Shown: piece by piece, positions 8,645 to 15,835 of the stretch | Position numbering within the stretch: the stretch's first letter is position 1 | How the letters are laid out: each line of letters starts with the position of its first letter | Assembly: GCA_021531865.1 (NCBI GenBank) | Contig: JAFBIW010000008.1 | Span: forward strand, 52,425 to 116,424 | Source of the DNA: Butyricicoccus pullicaecorum | GTDB lineage: Bacteria; Bacillota; Clostridia; Oscillospirales; Butyricicoccaceae | Direction of reading: 5' to 3' | DNA length: 64,000 nt | The notes under the pieces: model-generated | Database searches by the model: none | Told to the model about the DNA's origin: nothing | The model's input: only the letters and a program-made list of their open reading frames with translations | Position numbers and translations under genes: made by a program

Positions 8645-8748
8645 GCGCGTCACCTCCCTTCGGGAGAAAATCTGCCTGGGGAAAGCGACGTGACCGCCTA
8701 CCGCGGCGCGGCTGCGCCCGGAAGAAATGAAATTTGCTTCACAGGCAG

Positions 8749-8777
8749 ATTATAGCAGAAAAACGCGATTCCATCAA
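8749..8777 (-). promoter_or_regulatory. Toxin-locus-1 mRNA promoter embedded in the trmB terminator
   Basis: On the minus strand TTGATG (8772-8777), 17-bp spacer and TATAAT (8749-8754), with TG at the extended -10 position. The -35 hexamer falls in the loop of the trmB terminator hairpin. Confidence 0.8.
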
Positions 8778-8793
8778 GCGGAATCGCGTTTTT
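8762..8793 (-). terminator. Intrinsic terminator of trmB
   Basis: Minus-strand stem AACGCGATTCC / GGAATCGCGTT with a T-run immediately after, four bases downstream of the trmB stop. Confidence 0.85.
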
Positions 8794-8796
8794 TTG

Positions 8797-9453
8797 TTAT
8801 TTCAGCATATTTTTCTCGATGCGTTTGCGCGCTTCGACGCGGTAGATGCGGTAGCCCTGCGCCGAGAATTTTTCCTCGTACTCGGTCATGATATTGTCGT
8901 AGTCCGCGTTGTGCAGGTCGAGCGAGATGTTCTGCAGCAGCCAGCCGTTCTGGCACAGCTCGCCCAGCGACCACTCGAACAGGCGCTGGTTGTCGGTCTT
9001 GAAGAAGATCGCGCCGTCCTCCGATAAAATCTCGTCGTACACGGCCAGAAAGGCGCGCCAGGTCAGGCGGCGCTTGCGCTGGCGGTTGGGCGGCCAGGGG
9101 TCGGAAAAGTTCAGGTAGATGAGGTCGACCTCGCCCGGGGCGAAGATCTCGCCCAGCGCGGCGGCGTCAAACGAGAGAAACCGCAGGTTGGGCAGTTCCT
9201 CGGCCATGGCCTTCTCGGTCGCCATGATGAGGGCGCCCTCCTCGCGTTCGATCGCGACGAAGTTGACGTCCGGCTCCCGCTTGGCGGTCTCCAGAATGAA
9301 CCGCCCCTTGCCGCAGCCGATCTCGAGCCGGACGGGGTGGTCATTGCCGAACAATTCGCGCCATTTTCCCCGGCAGGCGGCCGGGTCGGCAACCATGACG
9401 GACGCGCAGCGCGCGAGGCGCACGTCCAGATTTTTCTTTTTCCGCATTCTCAT
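8797..9453 (-). CDS. trmB: tRNA (guanosine(46)-N7)-methyltransferase TrmB
   Basis: 218-residue SAM-dependent methyltransferase that makes m7G46 in tRNA. The Rossmann-type motif I is EIGCGKGRFI (about residues 44-53), followed by AIEREEGA (acidic end of strand 2), the LIYLNFSDPWPPNRQRKRR segment (about 111-129) that identifies the TrmB family, and FFKTDN plus MTEYEEKF near the C-terminus, which complete the tRNA-binding and catalytic set. The N-terminus is strongly basic (MRMRKKK). The length is typical for the family. It is a monocistronic unit ended by the hairpin at 8762-8793. Confidence 0.95.
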   Translation of the reverse strand: MRMRKKKNLDVRLARCASVMVADPAACRGKWRELFGNDHPVRLEIGCGKGRFILETAKREPDVNFVAIEREEGALIMATEKAMAEELPNLRFLSFDAAALGEIFAPGEVDLIYLNFSDPWPPNRQRKRRLTWRAFLAVYDEILSEDGAIFFKTDNQRLFEWSLGELCQNGWLLQNISLDLHNADYDNIMTEYEEKFSAQGYRIYRVEARKRIEKNMLK

Positions 9454-9527
9454 GCGCAGTATTCCTCCGCTTTTTCACTGGATATCGTCCTTATTATAGC
9501 GAATTTGCCGCGGCCCTGCAAGTAAAA

Positions 9528-9556
9528 TTGACACGATCGAGCCCAGTCTGTATAAT
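9528..9556 (+). promoter_or_regulatory. Promoter of malQ
   Basis: Perfect consensus: TTGACA (9528-9533), 17-bp spacer, TATAAT (9551-9556), about 50 bp before the malQ ATG. Confidence 0.85.
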
Positions 9557-9604
9557 AAAGTCAGCAAAGCCCCACAATTTCACACGATAAAGGACTGAAA
9601 CCAC

Positions 9605-11287
9605 ATGGCATTTGACCGTTCGAGCGGCGTGCTCCTGCACGTCACCTCGCTGCCCTCTCCCCATGGCGTCGGCTCGCTGGGACAGGCGGCATATGATTTT
9701 GTTGATTTTCTCCGGTTGGCCGGACAGCGGTACTGGCAGGTGCTCCCGCTGGGTCACACCGGCTTCGGCGATTCGCCCTATCAGTGCTATTCGGCGGCGG
9801 CGGGCAATCCGCTGCTGATCGACCTGGACAAGCTGGTGGCCGACGGGATGCTGACGGCGGACGAGGTCGCGGCGGCTGACCGCGACTGGAACCCCGACCG
9901 GGTCGATTTCGTCACCGTCACCGAGCTGCGCTATCCCCTCCTGCGCCGGGCCTACACCCGCGCCAGAGAAATGCCCCGGGTCATGGGCGCGGTGGCGGCC
10001 TTCCGTGCGCACGCGGCCGACTGGGTCGAGGACTACGCCCTGTTCATGGCGCTGCGCGAGGAAAAGTACGCGGGCGCACCCCTGTGGGAGTGGCCGGACG
10101 AGGCCGTGCGCAGCCGCGATCCCGAGGCGCTGGCCGCCGTGCGCGCCGAGCTTGCCGACGAGATCGACTTCCGCGTCTTCTTACAGGCTGTTTTCTATGA
10201 GCAGTGGGGCGCCCTGCGTGCCTACGCCGCCCGCGCGGGCGTGCGCATCATCGGCGACATCCCGATCTACGTCGCGCCCGACTCGTCCGACGTCTGGCAG
10301 CACCCCGAGCTGTTCAAGCTGAATCCCGATTACAGCCCGAAAAAGGTTGCGGGCGCGCCCCCGGATTACTATTCGGCAACCGGCCAGCTCTGGGGCAACC
10401 CGGTCTACGACTGGAAGGCGCACGAAAAGACGGGCTACGCGTGGTGGATCTGGCGTCTGAAGCAGAACGCCGACCTGTTCGACGTCATCCGCATCGATCA
10501 TTTCCGGGGCTTCGAGGCCTATTGGGAGGTCGAGGCCGACGCCGAGACCGCGGTCGACGGCGTCTGGCGCAAGGGCCCGGGCATGAAGCTCTTCCGCGCC
10601 CTGCACGCCGCCCTGCCCGATTTACAGATCATCGCGGAGGATCTGGGCATGATCACCGACGCGGTGCGCGCCCTGCTGAAATCGACCGGCTTCCCGGGCA
10701 TGCGCGTCATGATCTTCGGCTTCAACCGCTATGACGACAACCTCCACCTGCCGCACAACTATCCGGTCAACTCGATCGTCTACACCTCGACTCACGATTC
10801 CGAGACGATCTGCCAGCAGATCATGGACGTCTGCTCGCCCGAGGACGCGCAGTTCGCCAGGGATTACATCCGCTGGGACGGCAAGGAGCCCCTCGCGTGG
10901 GCGGCCATCCACAGCCTGTTCGACTCGCCCGCGTCGGTCGCGATGGTCTCGATGCAGGACGTGCTCAATCTGGGCGCGGACGCCCGCATGAACGTGCCGG
11001 GCACGATGGGCTCGAACTGGTCGTGGCGGGTGCGCGCGGCCGGTCTCAACCGCGAGGTGGCCGGCTTCCTGCGGAAGGTCACCGAGGTCACCCGCCGCTA
11101 TCATGAGGTGCCCGCCGTCTTCGAGAACACGCCGCCCGAGGATGTCGAGCTGCGCGAGATCGAGCCGTCGATGGACTACGGCGCACGCAAGTACTGGACG
11201 GACGTTGCCGAGCAGGCCGCGCTGATGATCAAGGCGAGCGCCTTCCTCAAGCGGTTCGAGCCGGCCGAAGCGGCGGACGAAGCATAA
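9605..11287 (+). CDS. malQ: 4-alpha-glucanotransferase (amylomaltase, GH77)
   Basis: 560-residue GH77 enzyme that disproportionates maltodextrins in glycogen or maltose metabolism. The N-terminal RSSGVLLHVTSLPSPHGVGS segment, the FGDSPYQCYSAAAGNPLL block and GDIPIYVAPDSSDVW are family signatures. The three catalytic acids are in place: nucleophile Asp in IRIDHFRGFE (about residue 298), acid/base Glu in IIAEDLG (about 345) and the transition-state Asp in STHDSET (about 399). Full length with no truncation. It has its own consensus promoter and a strong downstream terminator, so it is monocistronic; no maltose operon is adjacent. Confidence 0.96.
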   Translation: MAFDRSSGVLLHVTSLPSPHGVGSLGQAAYDFVDFLRLAGQRYWQVLPLGHTGFGDSPYQCYSAAAGNPLLIDLDKLVADGMLTADEVAAADRDWNPDRVDFVTVTELRYPLLRRAYTRAREMPRVMGAVAAFRAHAADWVEDYALFMALREEKYAGAPLWEWPDEAVRSRDPEALAAVRAELADEIDFRVFLQAVFYEQWGALRAYAARAGVRIIGDIPIYVAPDSSDVWQHPELFKLNPDYSPKKVAGAPPDYYSATGQLWGNPVYDWKAHEKTGYAWWIWRLKQNADLFDVIRIDHFRGFEAYWEVEADAETAVDGVWRKGPGMKLFRALHAALPDLQIIAEDLGMITDAVRALLKSTGFPGMRVMIFGFNRYDDNLHLPHNYPVNSIVYTSTHDSETICQQIMDVCSPEDAQFARDYIRWDGKEPLAWAAIHSLFDSPASVAMVSMQDVLNLGADARMNVPGTMGSNWSWRVRAAGLNREVAGFLRKVTEVTRRYHEVPAVFENTPPEDVELREIEPSMDYGARKYWTDVAEQAALMIKASAFLKRFEPAEAADEA

Positions 11288-11304
11288 CAAACACACAAAC
11301 CGGG

Positions 11305-11342
11305 CACGGACGGCGGCAGCCCGCTGTCGTCCGTGTTTTTTC
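11305..11342 (+). terminator. Intrinsic terminator of malQ
   Basis: CACGGAC / GTCCGTG stem with a GC-rich inner hairpin and a seven-T tail, 18 bp after the malQ stop. Confidence 0.85.
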
Positions 11343-11359
11343 CATGAAAAGAGGTATTT

Positions 11360-12595
11360 TTGAAGCATATGAGCATCAAAGCGGTCATTTTTGATCTGGA
11401 CGGCACCCTGCTGGACACGCTGGGCGACCTGACCGGGGCGGTCAACGCCGCGCTGCGCCGCCGGGGTTATCCCCTGCTGACCGAGGAAGACGTGCGGCAG
11501 CGGCTGGGCAACGGCGTGCGCCGCCTGATCGCGCGCAGCCTGCCCGAAGGGGCGGACGATGGGCTGATCGACGCCTGCCTTGCCGATTTTCAGGCGCACT
11601 ACGACGCACATCTGGTCGAGCGCACCCACCCCTACGCGGGCATCCCGACCGTCATCGAGGGCATGACGCGCCGGGGTGTGCGCATGGCGGTGCTGTCGAA
11701 TAAGTACCACGCGGCGACCTGCCGTCTGGTCGCGCATTATTTTCCCGGGCAGATGGCGGTGACGCTGGGCGAGCGCCCGGGCGTGCCGCGCAAGCCCGAT
11801 CCGACCTCGACGCGCGAGATTTTGCGCCTGCTGGACGCTGCGCCCGAGGAAGTGCTGTACGTGGGCGACAGCGACGTGGATATGCAGACCGCCCGCAGCG
11901 CGGGCGTGACGGCGGTCGGCGCGCTCTGGGGCTTCCGCAGCCGGGAGTCGCTCGTCGCGGCGGGGGCGGAGCATCTGGTCGAAGCCCCCGAGGAACTCAT
12001 CACCCTGCTCGACCGGCTCCAGCTCGACGAGGCCTGCCGCGCGTTCGAGGCGCGGGGCTTCACCTGCACCTTCTGCGCCACGGCGGCGCAGGCCGCCGAT
12101 TATCTGACGACCCGGTGCGCGGGGAAGTCGGTCGCCTTCGGCGGCTCGGTGACGCTGGACGCGCTCGGCGTGTATGACGCGCTCCGGGACAAGGCCGACG
12201 TGCACTGGCACTGGAAGGGCGACGCGGGCATCACCTCGGGCGACGTGTACCTGACCTCGGCCAACGCGGTCTCGGCTATGGGCGAGATCGTCAACATCGA
12301 CGGCACGTGCAACCGGGTCGCCGGGTCGCTGTACGGGTTTGACGCCTGCTACGTCGTCTGCGGCGTCAATAAGCTCACGCCCGACCTGACGAGCGCCATG
12401 CGCCGGGCGCGGACGATCGCCGCGCCGCTGAACGCCAGGCGGCTGGGCAAGCGCACGCCGTGCGCGGTCGACGGCAAATGCCACGACTGCCGCAGCCCCG
12501 AGCGCATCTGCCGCGCCATGGCCGTGCTGATGGCGCCGCCCGCGCGGATGCGGCACTATGAGATCGTGCTCATCGGTGAGGAACTCGGCTATTAA
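11360..12595 (+). CDS. HAD phosphatase - LUD domain fusion protein
   Basis: 411-residue two-domain protein. Residues about 1-215 are a HAD-superfamily phosphatase of the phosphoglycolate phosphatase type: motif I FDLDGTLLDT, motif II Ser in VLSNKY, the lysine in RKPDP, motif IV VGDSDVDMQTA. Residues about 216-405 are a LUD (DUF162) domain as in small lactate-utilisation proteins: FGGSVTLDALG, GDVYLTSANAVS, GEIVNIDGTCNRVAG, VCGVNKLTPD, with a late Cys-rich segment CAVDGKCHDCRSPERIC. The two are normally separate genes. The TTG at 11360 has GAGG five bases upstream; ATG at 11369 is the alternative. The product of the fusion is not known. Confidence 0.85.
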   Translation: MKHMSIKAVIFDLDGTLLDTLGDLTGAVNAALRRRGYPLLTEEDVRQRLGNGVRRLIARSLPEGADDGLIDACLADFQAHYDAHLVERTHPYAGIPTVIEGMTRRGVRMAVLSNKYHAATCRLVAHYFPGQMAVTLGERPGVPRKPDPTSTREILRLLDAAPEEVLYVGDSDVDMQTARSAGVTAVGALWGFRSRESLVAAGAEHLVEAPEELITLLDRLQLDEACRAFEARGFTCTFCATAAQAADYLTTRCAGKSVAFGGSVTLDALGVYDALRDKADVHWHWKGDAGITSGDVYLTSANAVSAMGEIVNIDGTCNRVAGSLYGFDACYVVCGVNKLTPDLTSAMRRARTIAAPLNARRLGKRTPCAVDGKCHDCRSPERICRAMAVLMAPPARMRHYEIVLIGEELGY

Positions 12596-12656
12596 ACCGC
12601 CGGTTTGGGGCGAGAGAAGTTTTCTGAAAAATTTTTAGAAAAATGAAAAATAGTGC

Positions 12657-12685
12657 TTGACTTGCCGGGTATCTGCTGTTATAAT
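12657..12685 (+). promoter_or_regulatory. Promoter of tRNA-Gly
   Basis: TTGACT (12657-12662), 17-bp spacer, TATAAT (12680-12685), 38 bp before the tRNA 5' end. Confidence 0.85.
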
Positions 12686-12723
12686 AAATATCGTTCTGAG
12701 TGATCAAACACAAAGAACGGTAT

Positions 12724-12799
12724 GCGGATGTAGCTCATCTGGTAGAGCGCCACCTTGCCAAGGTGGAGGTAGCGAGTTCGAGCCTCGTCATCCGCTCCA
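12724..12799 (+). tRNA. tRNA-Gly(GCC)
   Basis: Full cloverleaf: acceptor GCGGATG / CATCCGC, D-stem GCTC/GAGC, anticodon stem CCACC/GGTGG with loop TTGCCAA (anticodon GCC), T-arm with loop TTCGAGC, discriminator T and an encoded CCA end. Confidence 0.97.
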
Positions 12800-12801
12800 T
12801 C

Positions 12802-12832
12802 AAAAGGACGATTCTTTCGAATCGTCCTTTTT
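12802..12832 (+). terminator. Intrinsic terminator of tRNA-Gly
   Basis: AAAAGGACGATTC / GAATCGTCCTTTTT hairpin directly after the tRNA. Confidence 0.9.
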
Positions 12833-12877
12833 GTTTTGTCCGCAGGATGCTTTTTCTGCTGATGGCGACGCAGAAGG

Positions 12878-13114
12878 TTACTTTTGAAGCAAACGGCTCG
12901 CCTGCGCGTAATCCTTCTGATGCACATATATTTTATATTCATAGGCATAGGCCAGGTCAAGCCCAAGACTGCCGGTTTGTCCGCGGCGGCGGGCAAGGCT
13001 TGTCGTCTTGACCTGATATTCAATCCCGTGTGAAGCCAAAATATCACGAATCTCAGCCTGCTGCTTCAGATCCATCGTGACCGCAGCCTCCCTGCGATTC
13101 CATGGCATGATCAT
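12878..13114 (-). CDS. Small uncharacterised protein (DUF2007-like)
   Basis: 78-residue protein starting at ATG 13114, preceded by GGAGGGAA with a seven-base spacer, which makes it a credible gene. The C-terminal part (EIRDILASHGIEYQVKTTS ... YEYKIYVHQKDYAQASRLL) has the pattern of small ferredoxin-like-fold signal-transducing proteins of the DUF2007 type: an alpha/beta unit, then a strand ending V-x2-K-D-x2-A. There is no signal peptide or membrane segment. Function unknown; the family link is tentative. Confidence 0.6.
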   Translation of the reverse strand: MIMPWNRREAAVTMDLKQQAEIRDILASHGIEYQVKTTSLARRRGQTGSLGLDLAYAYEYKIYVHQKDYAQASRLLQK

Positions 13115-13193
13115 GTGACGTTCCCTCCAAACGTGCGGTGCTTCATGACGGGATCTTGATCACGGTTTGCGCATCCGCGCAGCGTGCGCCGCC

Positions 13194-13222
13194 TTGACAC
13201 AGTCCGCCGAGCGTGTTATCAT
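13194..13222 (+). promoter_or_regulatory. Promoter of orphan antitoxin-like RNA
   Basis: TTGACA (13194-13199), 17-bp spacer, TATCAT (13217-13222); same placement relative to the RNA as at 8444-8472. Confidence 0.75.
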
Positions 13223-13228
13223 AAAAAA

Positions 13229-13313
13229 GAAGGGGCACAGCCGAATAGACGGTTATGCCACGACTGTCATTTGGAAAATGACCGACTTATGGCAGGGCGG
13301 TCATTTTCTTTTG
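13229..13313 (+). ncRNA. Orphan copy of the locus-1 antitoxin RNA
   Basis: About 85 nt, colinear with the RNA predicted at 8479-8560, with the same terminator (AAAATGACCG / CGGTCATTTTC) and the same G-C-C-G-A-A-A-x-A-T-A beyond it. On the opposite strand only the last codons of the toxin-like gene survive (reading FFGKRK then stop at 13301-13303); the hydrophobic helix, ribosome binding site and toxin promoter have been replaced by unrelated DNA. Confidence 0.6.
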
Positions 13314-13428
13314 CCGAAAAATACCCCTGCACCAAATGTTTCACCCTCCATGAAGGCTCGCGCAAGCATCCACGCGTGTTGATTCACAGTGGCCGTCGAT
13401 GCAGGGATGATGTTCGTGCCCTTCGCGG

Positions 13429-13600
13429 AGTTCCGGCGCGATCCACCAGTCCGCAGACTGGTGGTCGACGACCGGACGGACCTTACCGTTAAGAAAACGA
13501 CCCGGTGGGTCGTTTTTAGGTAAGGCTGTGGCCGACTTGTTCGGCCAAGGCCCCAACTCAAGAACCGTAGGTTCCCCGGTTTGGGTTGACAAGAAAATTC
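13429..13600. other. Gene-free stretch with several hairpins
   Basis: Between the orphan RNA and the rplT terminator there is no credible gene. It holds CCACCAGT/ACTGGTGG (13443-13464), a compound hairpin CCTTACC...GGTAAGG (13481-13525) that encloses AAAACGACCC/GGGTCGTTTT, GGCCGA/TCGGCC (about 13528-13544) and GAACC/GGTTC (about 13561-13575). It could be a structured RNA or decayed repeat DNA. Confidence 0.45.
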
Positions 13601-13650
13601 GTTTCTTAAAAGAAAACAACGCCAGCCGCTGCACGAACGATTCTGCGCAC

Positions 13651-13683
13651 AAAAAAAGGACGTCCCTCGGGACGTCCTTTTTA
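13651..13683 (-). terminator. Terminator of the infC-rpmI-rplT operon
   Basis: GGACGTCC / GGGACGTCC stem flanked by A- and T-runs, 27 bp after the rplT stop on the minus strand; usable in both directions. Confidence 0.9.
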
Positions 13684-13709
13684 TTTCAAAAATCCGGTCA
13701 GACGCCGAC

Positions 13710-14063
13710 TCAGAGCGCAGCCTTGGCCTTCTCGACCAGCGCGGCGAACGCGGCGGAATCGCTGATGGCCAGCTCGGACAGCATCTTGCGGTTGATCTCG
13801 ATGCCGGCCTTCTTCAGACCGTTCATGAAGCGGCTGTAGTTGATGTCGCAGGCCTTGCAGGCAGCGGAAATGCGGGTGATCCACAGACGGCGGAAGTCGC
13901 GCTTCTTGTGCTTACGGCCGATGTAAGCGTACTTGAGGGACTTCATGACCGCCTGATTGGCCGTTCTGAAGTGGGTGGACTTGGCGCCGAAGTAGCCCTT
14001 CGCGCGCTTGAGGATCTTCTTTCTTCTCTTGCGCGACATCATCGCGCCCTTAACTCTTGCCAT
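13710..14063 (-). CDS. rplT: 50S ribosomal protein L20
   Basis: 117-residue basic protein: [20 protein letters not shown] at the N-terminus, [20 protein letters not shown], then [20 protein letters not shown] and [19 protein letters not shown], all diagnostic of L20, which binds 23S rRNA during early 50S assembly. Normal length. It is the last gene of infC-rpmI-rplT, and in Firmicutes L20 represses this operon through the leader upstream of infC. Confidence 0.98.
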   Translation of the reverse strand: MARVKGAMMSRKRRKKILKRAKGYFGAKSTHFRTANQAVMKSLKYAYIGRKHKKRDFRRLWITRISAACKACDINYSRFMNGLKKAGIEINRKMLSELAISDSAAFAALVEKAKAAL

Positions 14064-14105
14064 GTTATGTTAGCCTCCTGTTGAAATCTGAAAAAAAGAA
14101 AATGA

Positions 14106-14303
14106 TTACGCGTAGGGCAGAAGACGCTTGATCTCTGCTACGTTGGTCTTGTCTGCGAAGCCTTCCTTGCGGAGGTGGCGCAGGCGCTTGGTGTTCTTCT
14201 TGGTCAGAATGTGACGGCGGCCGACATGATCGCGCTTGATCTTACCGCTCTTGGAAACCTTGAATCTCTTTTTTGCACCGCTGTGCGTCTTGATCTTGGG
14301 CAT
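14106..14303 (-). CDS. rpmI: 50S ribosomal protein L35
   Basis: 65-residue basic protein starting [20 protein letters not shown], which is L35. The start at 14303 is chosen by family alignment and by GAGAGGAG upstream; a longer in-frame start at 14336 would add non-conserved residues. It lies between infC and rplT in the usual order. Confidence 0.97.
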   Translation of the reverse strand: MPKIKTHSGAKKRFKVSKSGKIKRDHVGRRHILTKKNTKRLRHLRKEGFADKTNVAEIKRLLPYA

Positions 14304-14357
14304 TTCGAATAAACTCCTCTCTAATGTTGCACCCAAAAGGGGATGCGCCTTTGGGTT

Positions 14358-14867
14358 TTACTTATCCTTCCTGGGGGCCAGGAACATGTGCATGTGGCGG
14401 CCTTCGAGCTTGGGCTGCTTTTCCATAGTGCCGAACTCGGTGCACTGCTCTGCGAAGCGCTGAAGCAACTCCAGACCGATGGAAGAATGGGTGACCTCGC
14501 GGCCGCGGAAGCGGACGGAGACCTTGACCTTGTCGCCGCCCTTGAGGAAGCGGCAGGCGTGGCCGACCTTGACGTTGAGGTCTGCGACGTCGATGCCGGG
14601 GGTCAGGCGGATCTCCTTGATCTCAACGACACGCTGGTTCTTGCGGGCTTCCTTCTCGCGCTTGGCCTGCTCGAAGCGGAACTTGCCGTAGTCCATGACC
14701 TTGCACACAGGCGGCTGGGCCTGGGGCGCGATCTTGACCAGATCCATACCCTTTTCGATCGCGATTTCGAGCGCCTTCTGGGCGGAAACGATGCCGAGCT
14801 GCTCGCCGTTGTCAGCGATCAGGCGGACCTCCTTGTCGCGAATTTCTTCATTGATCTGATGTTCCAT
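14358..14867 (-). CDS. infC: Translation initiation factor IF-3
   Basis: 169 residues. N-domain begins INEEIRDKEVRLIADNGEQL; the linker is Lys/Arg-rich (KFRFEQAKREKEARKNQR); the C-domain holds KEIRLTPGIDVADLNVK, FLKGGDKVKVSVRFRGRE and a C-terminal EGRHMHMFLAP. IF-3 proofreads the initiator tRNA on the 30S subunit and prevents subunit joining. First gene of the operon; GGAGGTG lies 15-20 bases before the ATG, rather far, so an additional start such as an AUU-type codon at Ile5 cannot be excluded. Confidence 0.97.
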   Translation of the reverse strand: MEHQINEEIRDKEVRLIADNGEQLGIVSAQKALEIAIEKGMDLVKIAPQAQPPVCKVMDYGKFRFEQAKREKEARKNQRVVEIKEIRLTPGIDVADLNVKVGHACRFLKGGDKVKVSVRFRGREVTHSSIGLELLQRFAEQCTEFGTMEKQPKLEGRHMHMFLAPRKDK

Positions 14868-15072
14868 GCTGCTGATAGCGCACGCACCTCCAAACTGTGA
14901 AAACGAAAGGTTGATAACAAAATAAAAAACGGACAGCCGCGCTGTCCGAAACCTGCTTACCTGCGCGCCGCCGCCCGGGGAGGAAGCTCCGAGGGGAGAG
15001 GGACGCTGCGTGTAAACCCGTTTGCGGAAGCGGCGGGTGAGGCGGGCCGGGGCACGCCTGCTTTGTTTTTAC
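14868..15072 (-). promoter_or_regulatory. infC operon leader with attenuator (probable L20 leader)
   Basis: About 205 nt of untranslated leader from the predicted start near 15072 to infC. It contains a strong intrinsic terminator (CGGACAGC / GCTGTCCG plus six T, 14923-14948) ahead of the gene, the arrangement of the L20-binding leader that controls infC-rpmI-rplT in Firmicutes by premature termination. The L20 site itself was not folded by me, so the family name is inference from position. Confidence 0.75.
14923..14948 (-). terminator. Attenuator terminator in the infC leader
   Basis: Minus-strand CGGACAGCG CGGCTGTCCG stem followed by TTTTTTA, about 60 nt upstream of infC. Confidence 0.85.
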
Positions 15073-15078
15073 TGATAT

Positions 15079-15107
15079 ACTATAACAGCAAAACCGGGCT
15101 TTGTCAA
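15079..15107 (-). promoter_or_regulatory. Promoter of the infC-rpmI-rplT operon
   Basis: Minus strand TTGACA (15102-15107), 17-bp spacer, TATAGT (15079-15084). Confidence 0.9.
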
Positions 15108-15157
15108 GCGGTATTTCACACTTTTTCATGCGGAAACGGTAATTTTTCGCCGGGGGC

Positions 15158-15187
15158 TTGACAAACCGCCCGGAATGGGTGTAAAGT
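15158..15187 (+). promoter_or_regulatory. Probable promoter of the DUF1292 gene
   Basis: TTGACA (15158-15163), 18-bp spacer, TAAAGT (15182-15187). A second, weaker candidate (TTGAAA-17-TATCCT) lies closer to the gene at about 15244-15272. Confidence 0.6.
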
Positions 15188-15336
15188 GATGAAAACAGAT
15201 CGCGGGCACTCAAAGTTTTTGATAAATTTTCATAAAAACCCATTGAAAAATCCCGCGCTTTCAGGTATCCTGATATCAGTAAAAGGAATCAAACGCCGCC
15301 CCGCGGCATATACTCTTGTTAACGGAGGAACCGATC

Positions 15337-15639
15337 ATGAGCGAAGATTTCGGCAACAACTACGTCGTGCTGACCGATGAGGACGGCAATGAGGTAGAGT
15401 TCGAGCACATCGATACCGTTGAGGTCGACGGCGAAACCTACATGGCCTTCATCCCGGCTGAGCTGGCTGTGGACGAGGAGGCCGAGGTCGTCATTCTCAA
15501 GGTCGTCGAGGAGGACGGCGAGGAGGTTCTCGTCTCCGTCGAGGACGACGACGAGGCCGATCGCGTCTTCGATATCGTCATGGAACGCGTCGAGGACATG
15601 TACGAAGACGACGACGAACCCGAGGCGGACGGCGAGTAA
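15337..15639 (+). CDS. DUF1292 family acidic protein
   Basis: 100-residue, very acidic protein. ATG at 15337 follows ACGGAGGAACC. The core (YVVLTDEDGNEVEFEHIDTV, YMAFIPAE, VVILKVVEEDGEEVLVSVED, RVFDIVMERVED) matches DUF1292, a small family widespread in Firmicutes (for example YrzB of Bacillus subtilis) and of unknown function. The C-terminus is an Asp/Glu tail. A single-gene unit here, whereas in many genomes it sits next to ruvX/ahrC-type genes. Confidence 0.9.
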   Translation: MSEDFGNNYVVLTDEDGNEVEFEHIDTVEVDGETYMAFIPAELAVDEEAEVVILKVVEEDGEEVLVSVEDDDEADRVFDIVMERVEDMYEDDDEPEADGE

Positions 15640-15704
15640 ATCTCCCCCCCTCACAGCTTTTGCCCCAACCCCCTGCGATGTTTGACAGCGGCTCGTTTTA
15701 AACC

Positions 15705-15835
15705 CACATTATGTATCAGGGATTCCGAAGATGTTTCCCGTTCCAAGTGCAGGCCTCCCGCCCTCAAAAAGCGGAAGTTGGAAGCGCAGCGGTTCAGGAT
15801 AGGAAACCCACCTGCTCGTTCGTGCAGGTTATTAT
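15705..15835 (+). ncRNA. Candidate structured RNA (unidentified)
   Basis: No gene is visible here, but the sequence folds by eye into a nested hairpin: CAGG (15718) with CCTG (15810), GTTTCC with GGAAAC, TTCCAA with TTGGAA and a terminal CCGC/GCGG, followed by a separate hairpin ACCTGC/GCAGGT. A possible promoter (TTGACA 15682-15687, CATTAT after an over-long 19-bp spacer) lies upstream. A 6S-like regulatory RNA was considered, but I cannot confirm it. Low confidence. Confidence 0.3.

Larger units (their letters stand above)
8485..8718. repeat. Imperfect long inverted repeat bracketing toxin locus 1
   Basis: GGCGCAGCCGGTAGACGGTCACG at 8485-8507 (quoted in parts: GGCGCAGCCG, GGTAGACGGTCACG) recurs inverted at 8689-8718 with a 7-bp interruption. 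Both convergent RNAs therefore carry the same sequence near their 5' ends, and a read-through toxin mRNA could pair its 5' and 3' ends. Confidence 0.7.

Noticed and set aside
13301..13561. An 86-codon minus-strand frame ending in FFGKRK as an intact toxin.
   Set aside because: Only the last few codons resemble the locus-1 toxin; the upstream part has no RBS and reads through hairpin DNA.
15705..15835. Naming the structured RNA as 6S RNA.
   Set aside because: Some segments resemble 6S closing-stem sequences, but I could not draw a convincing central bubble and closing stem.
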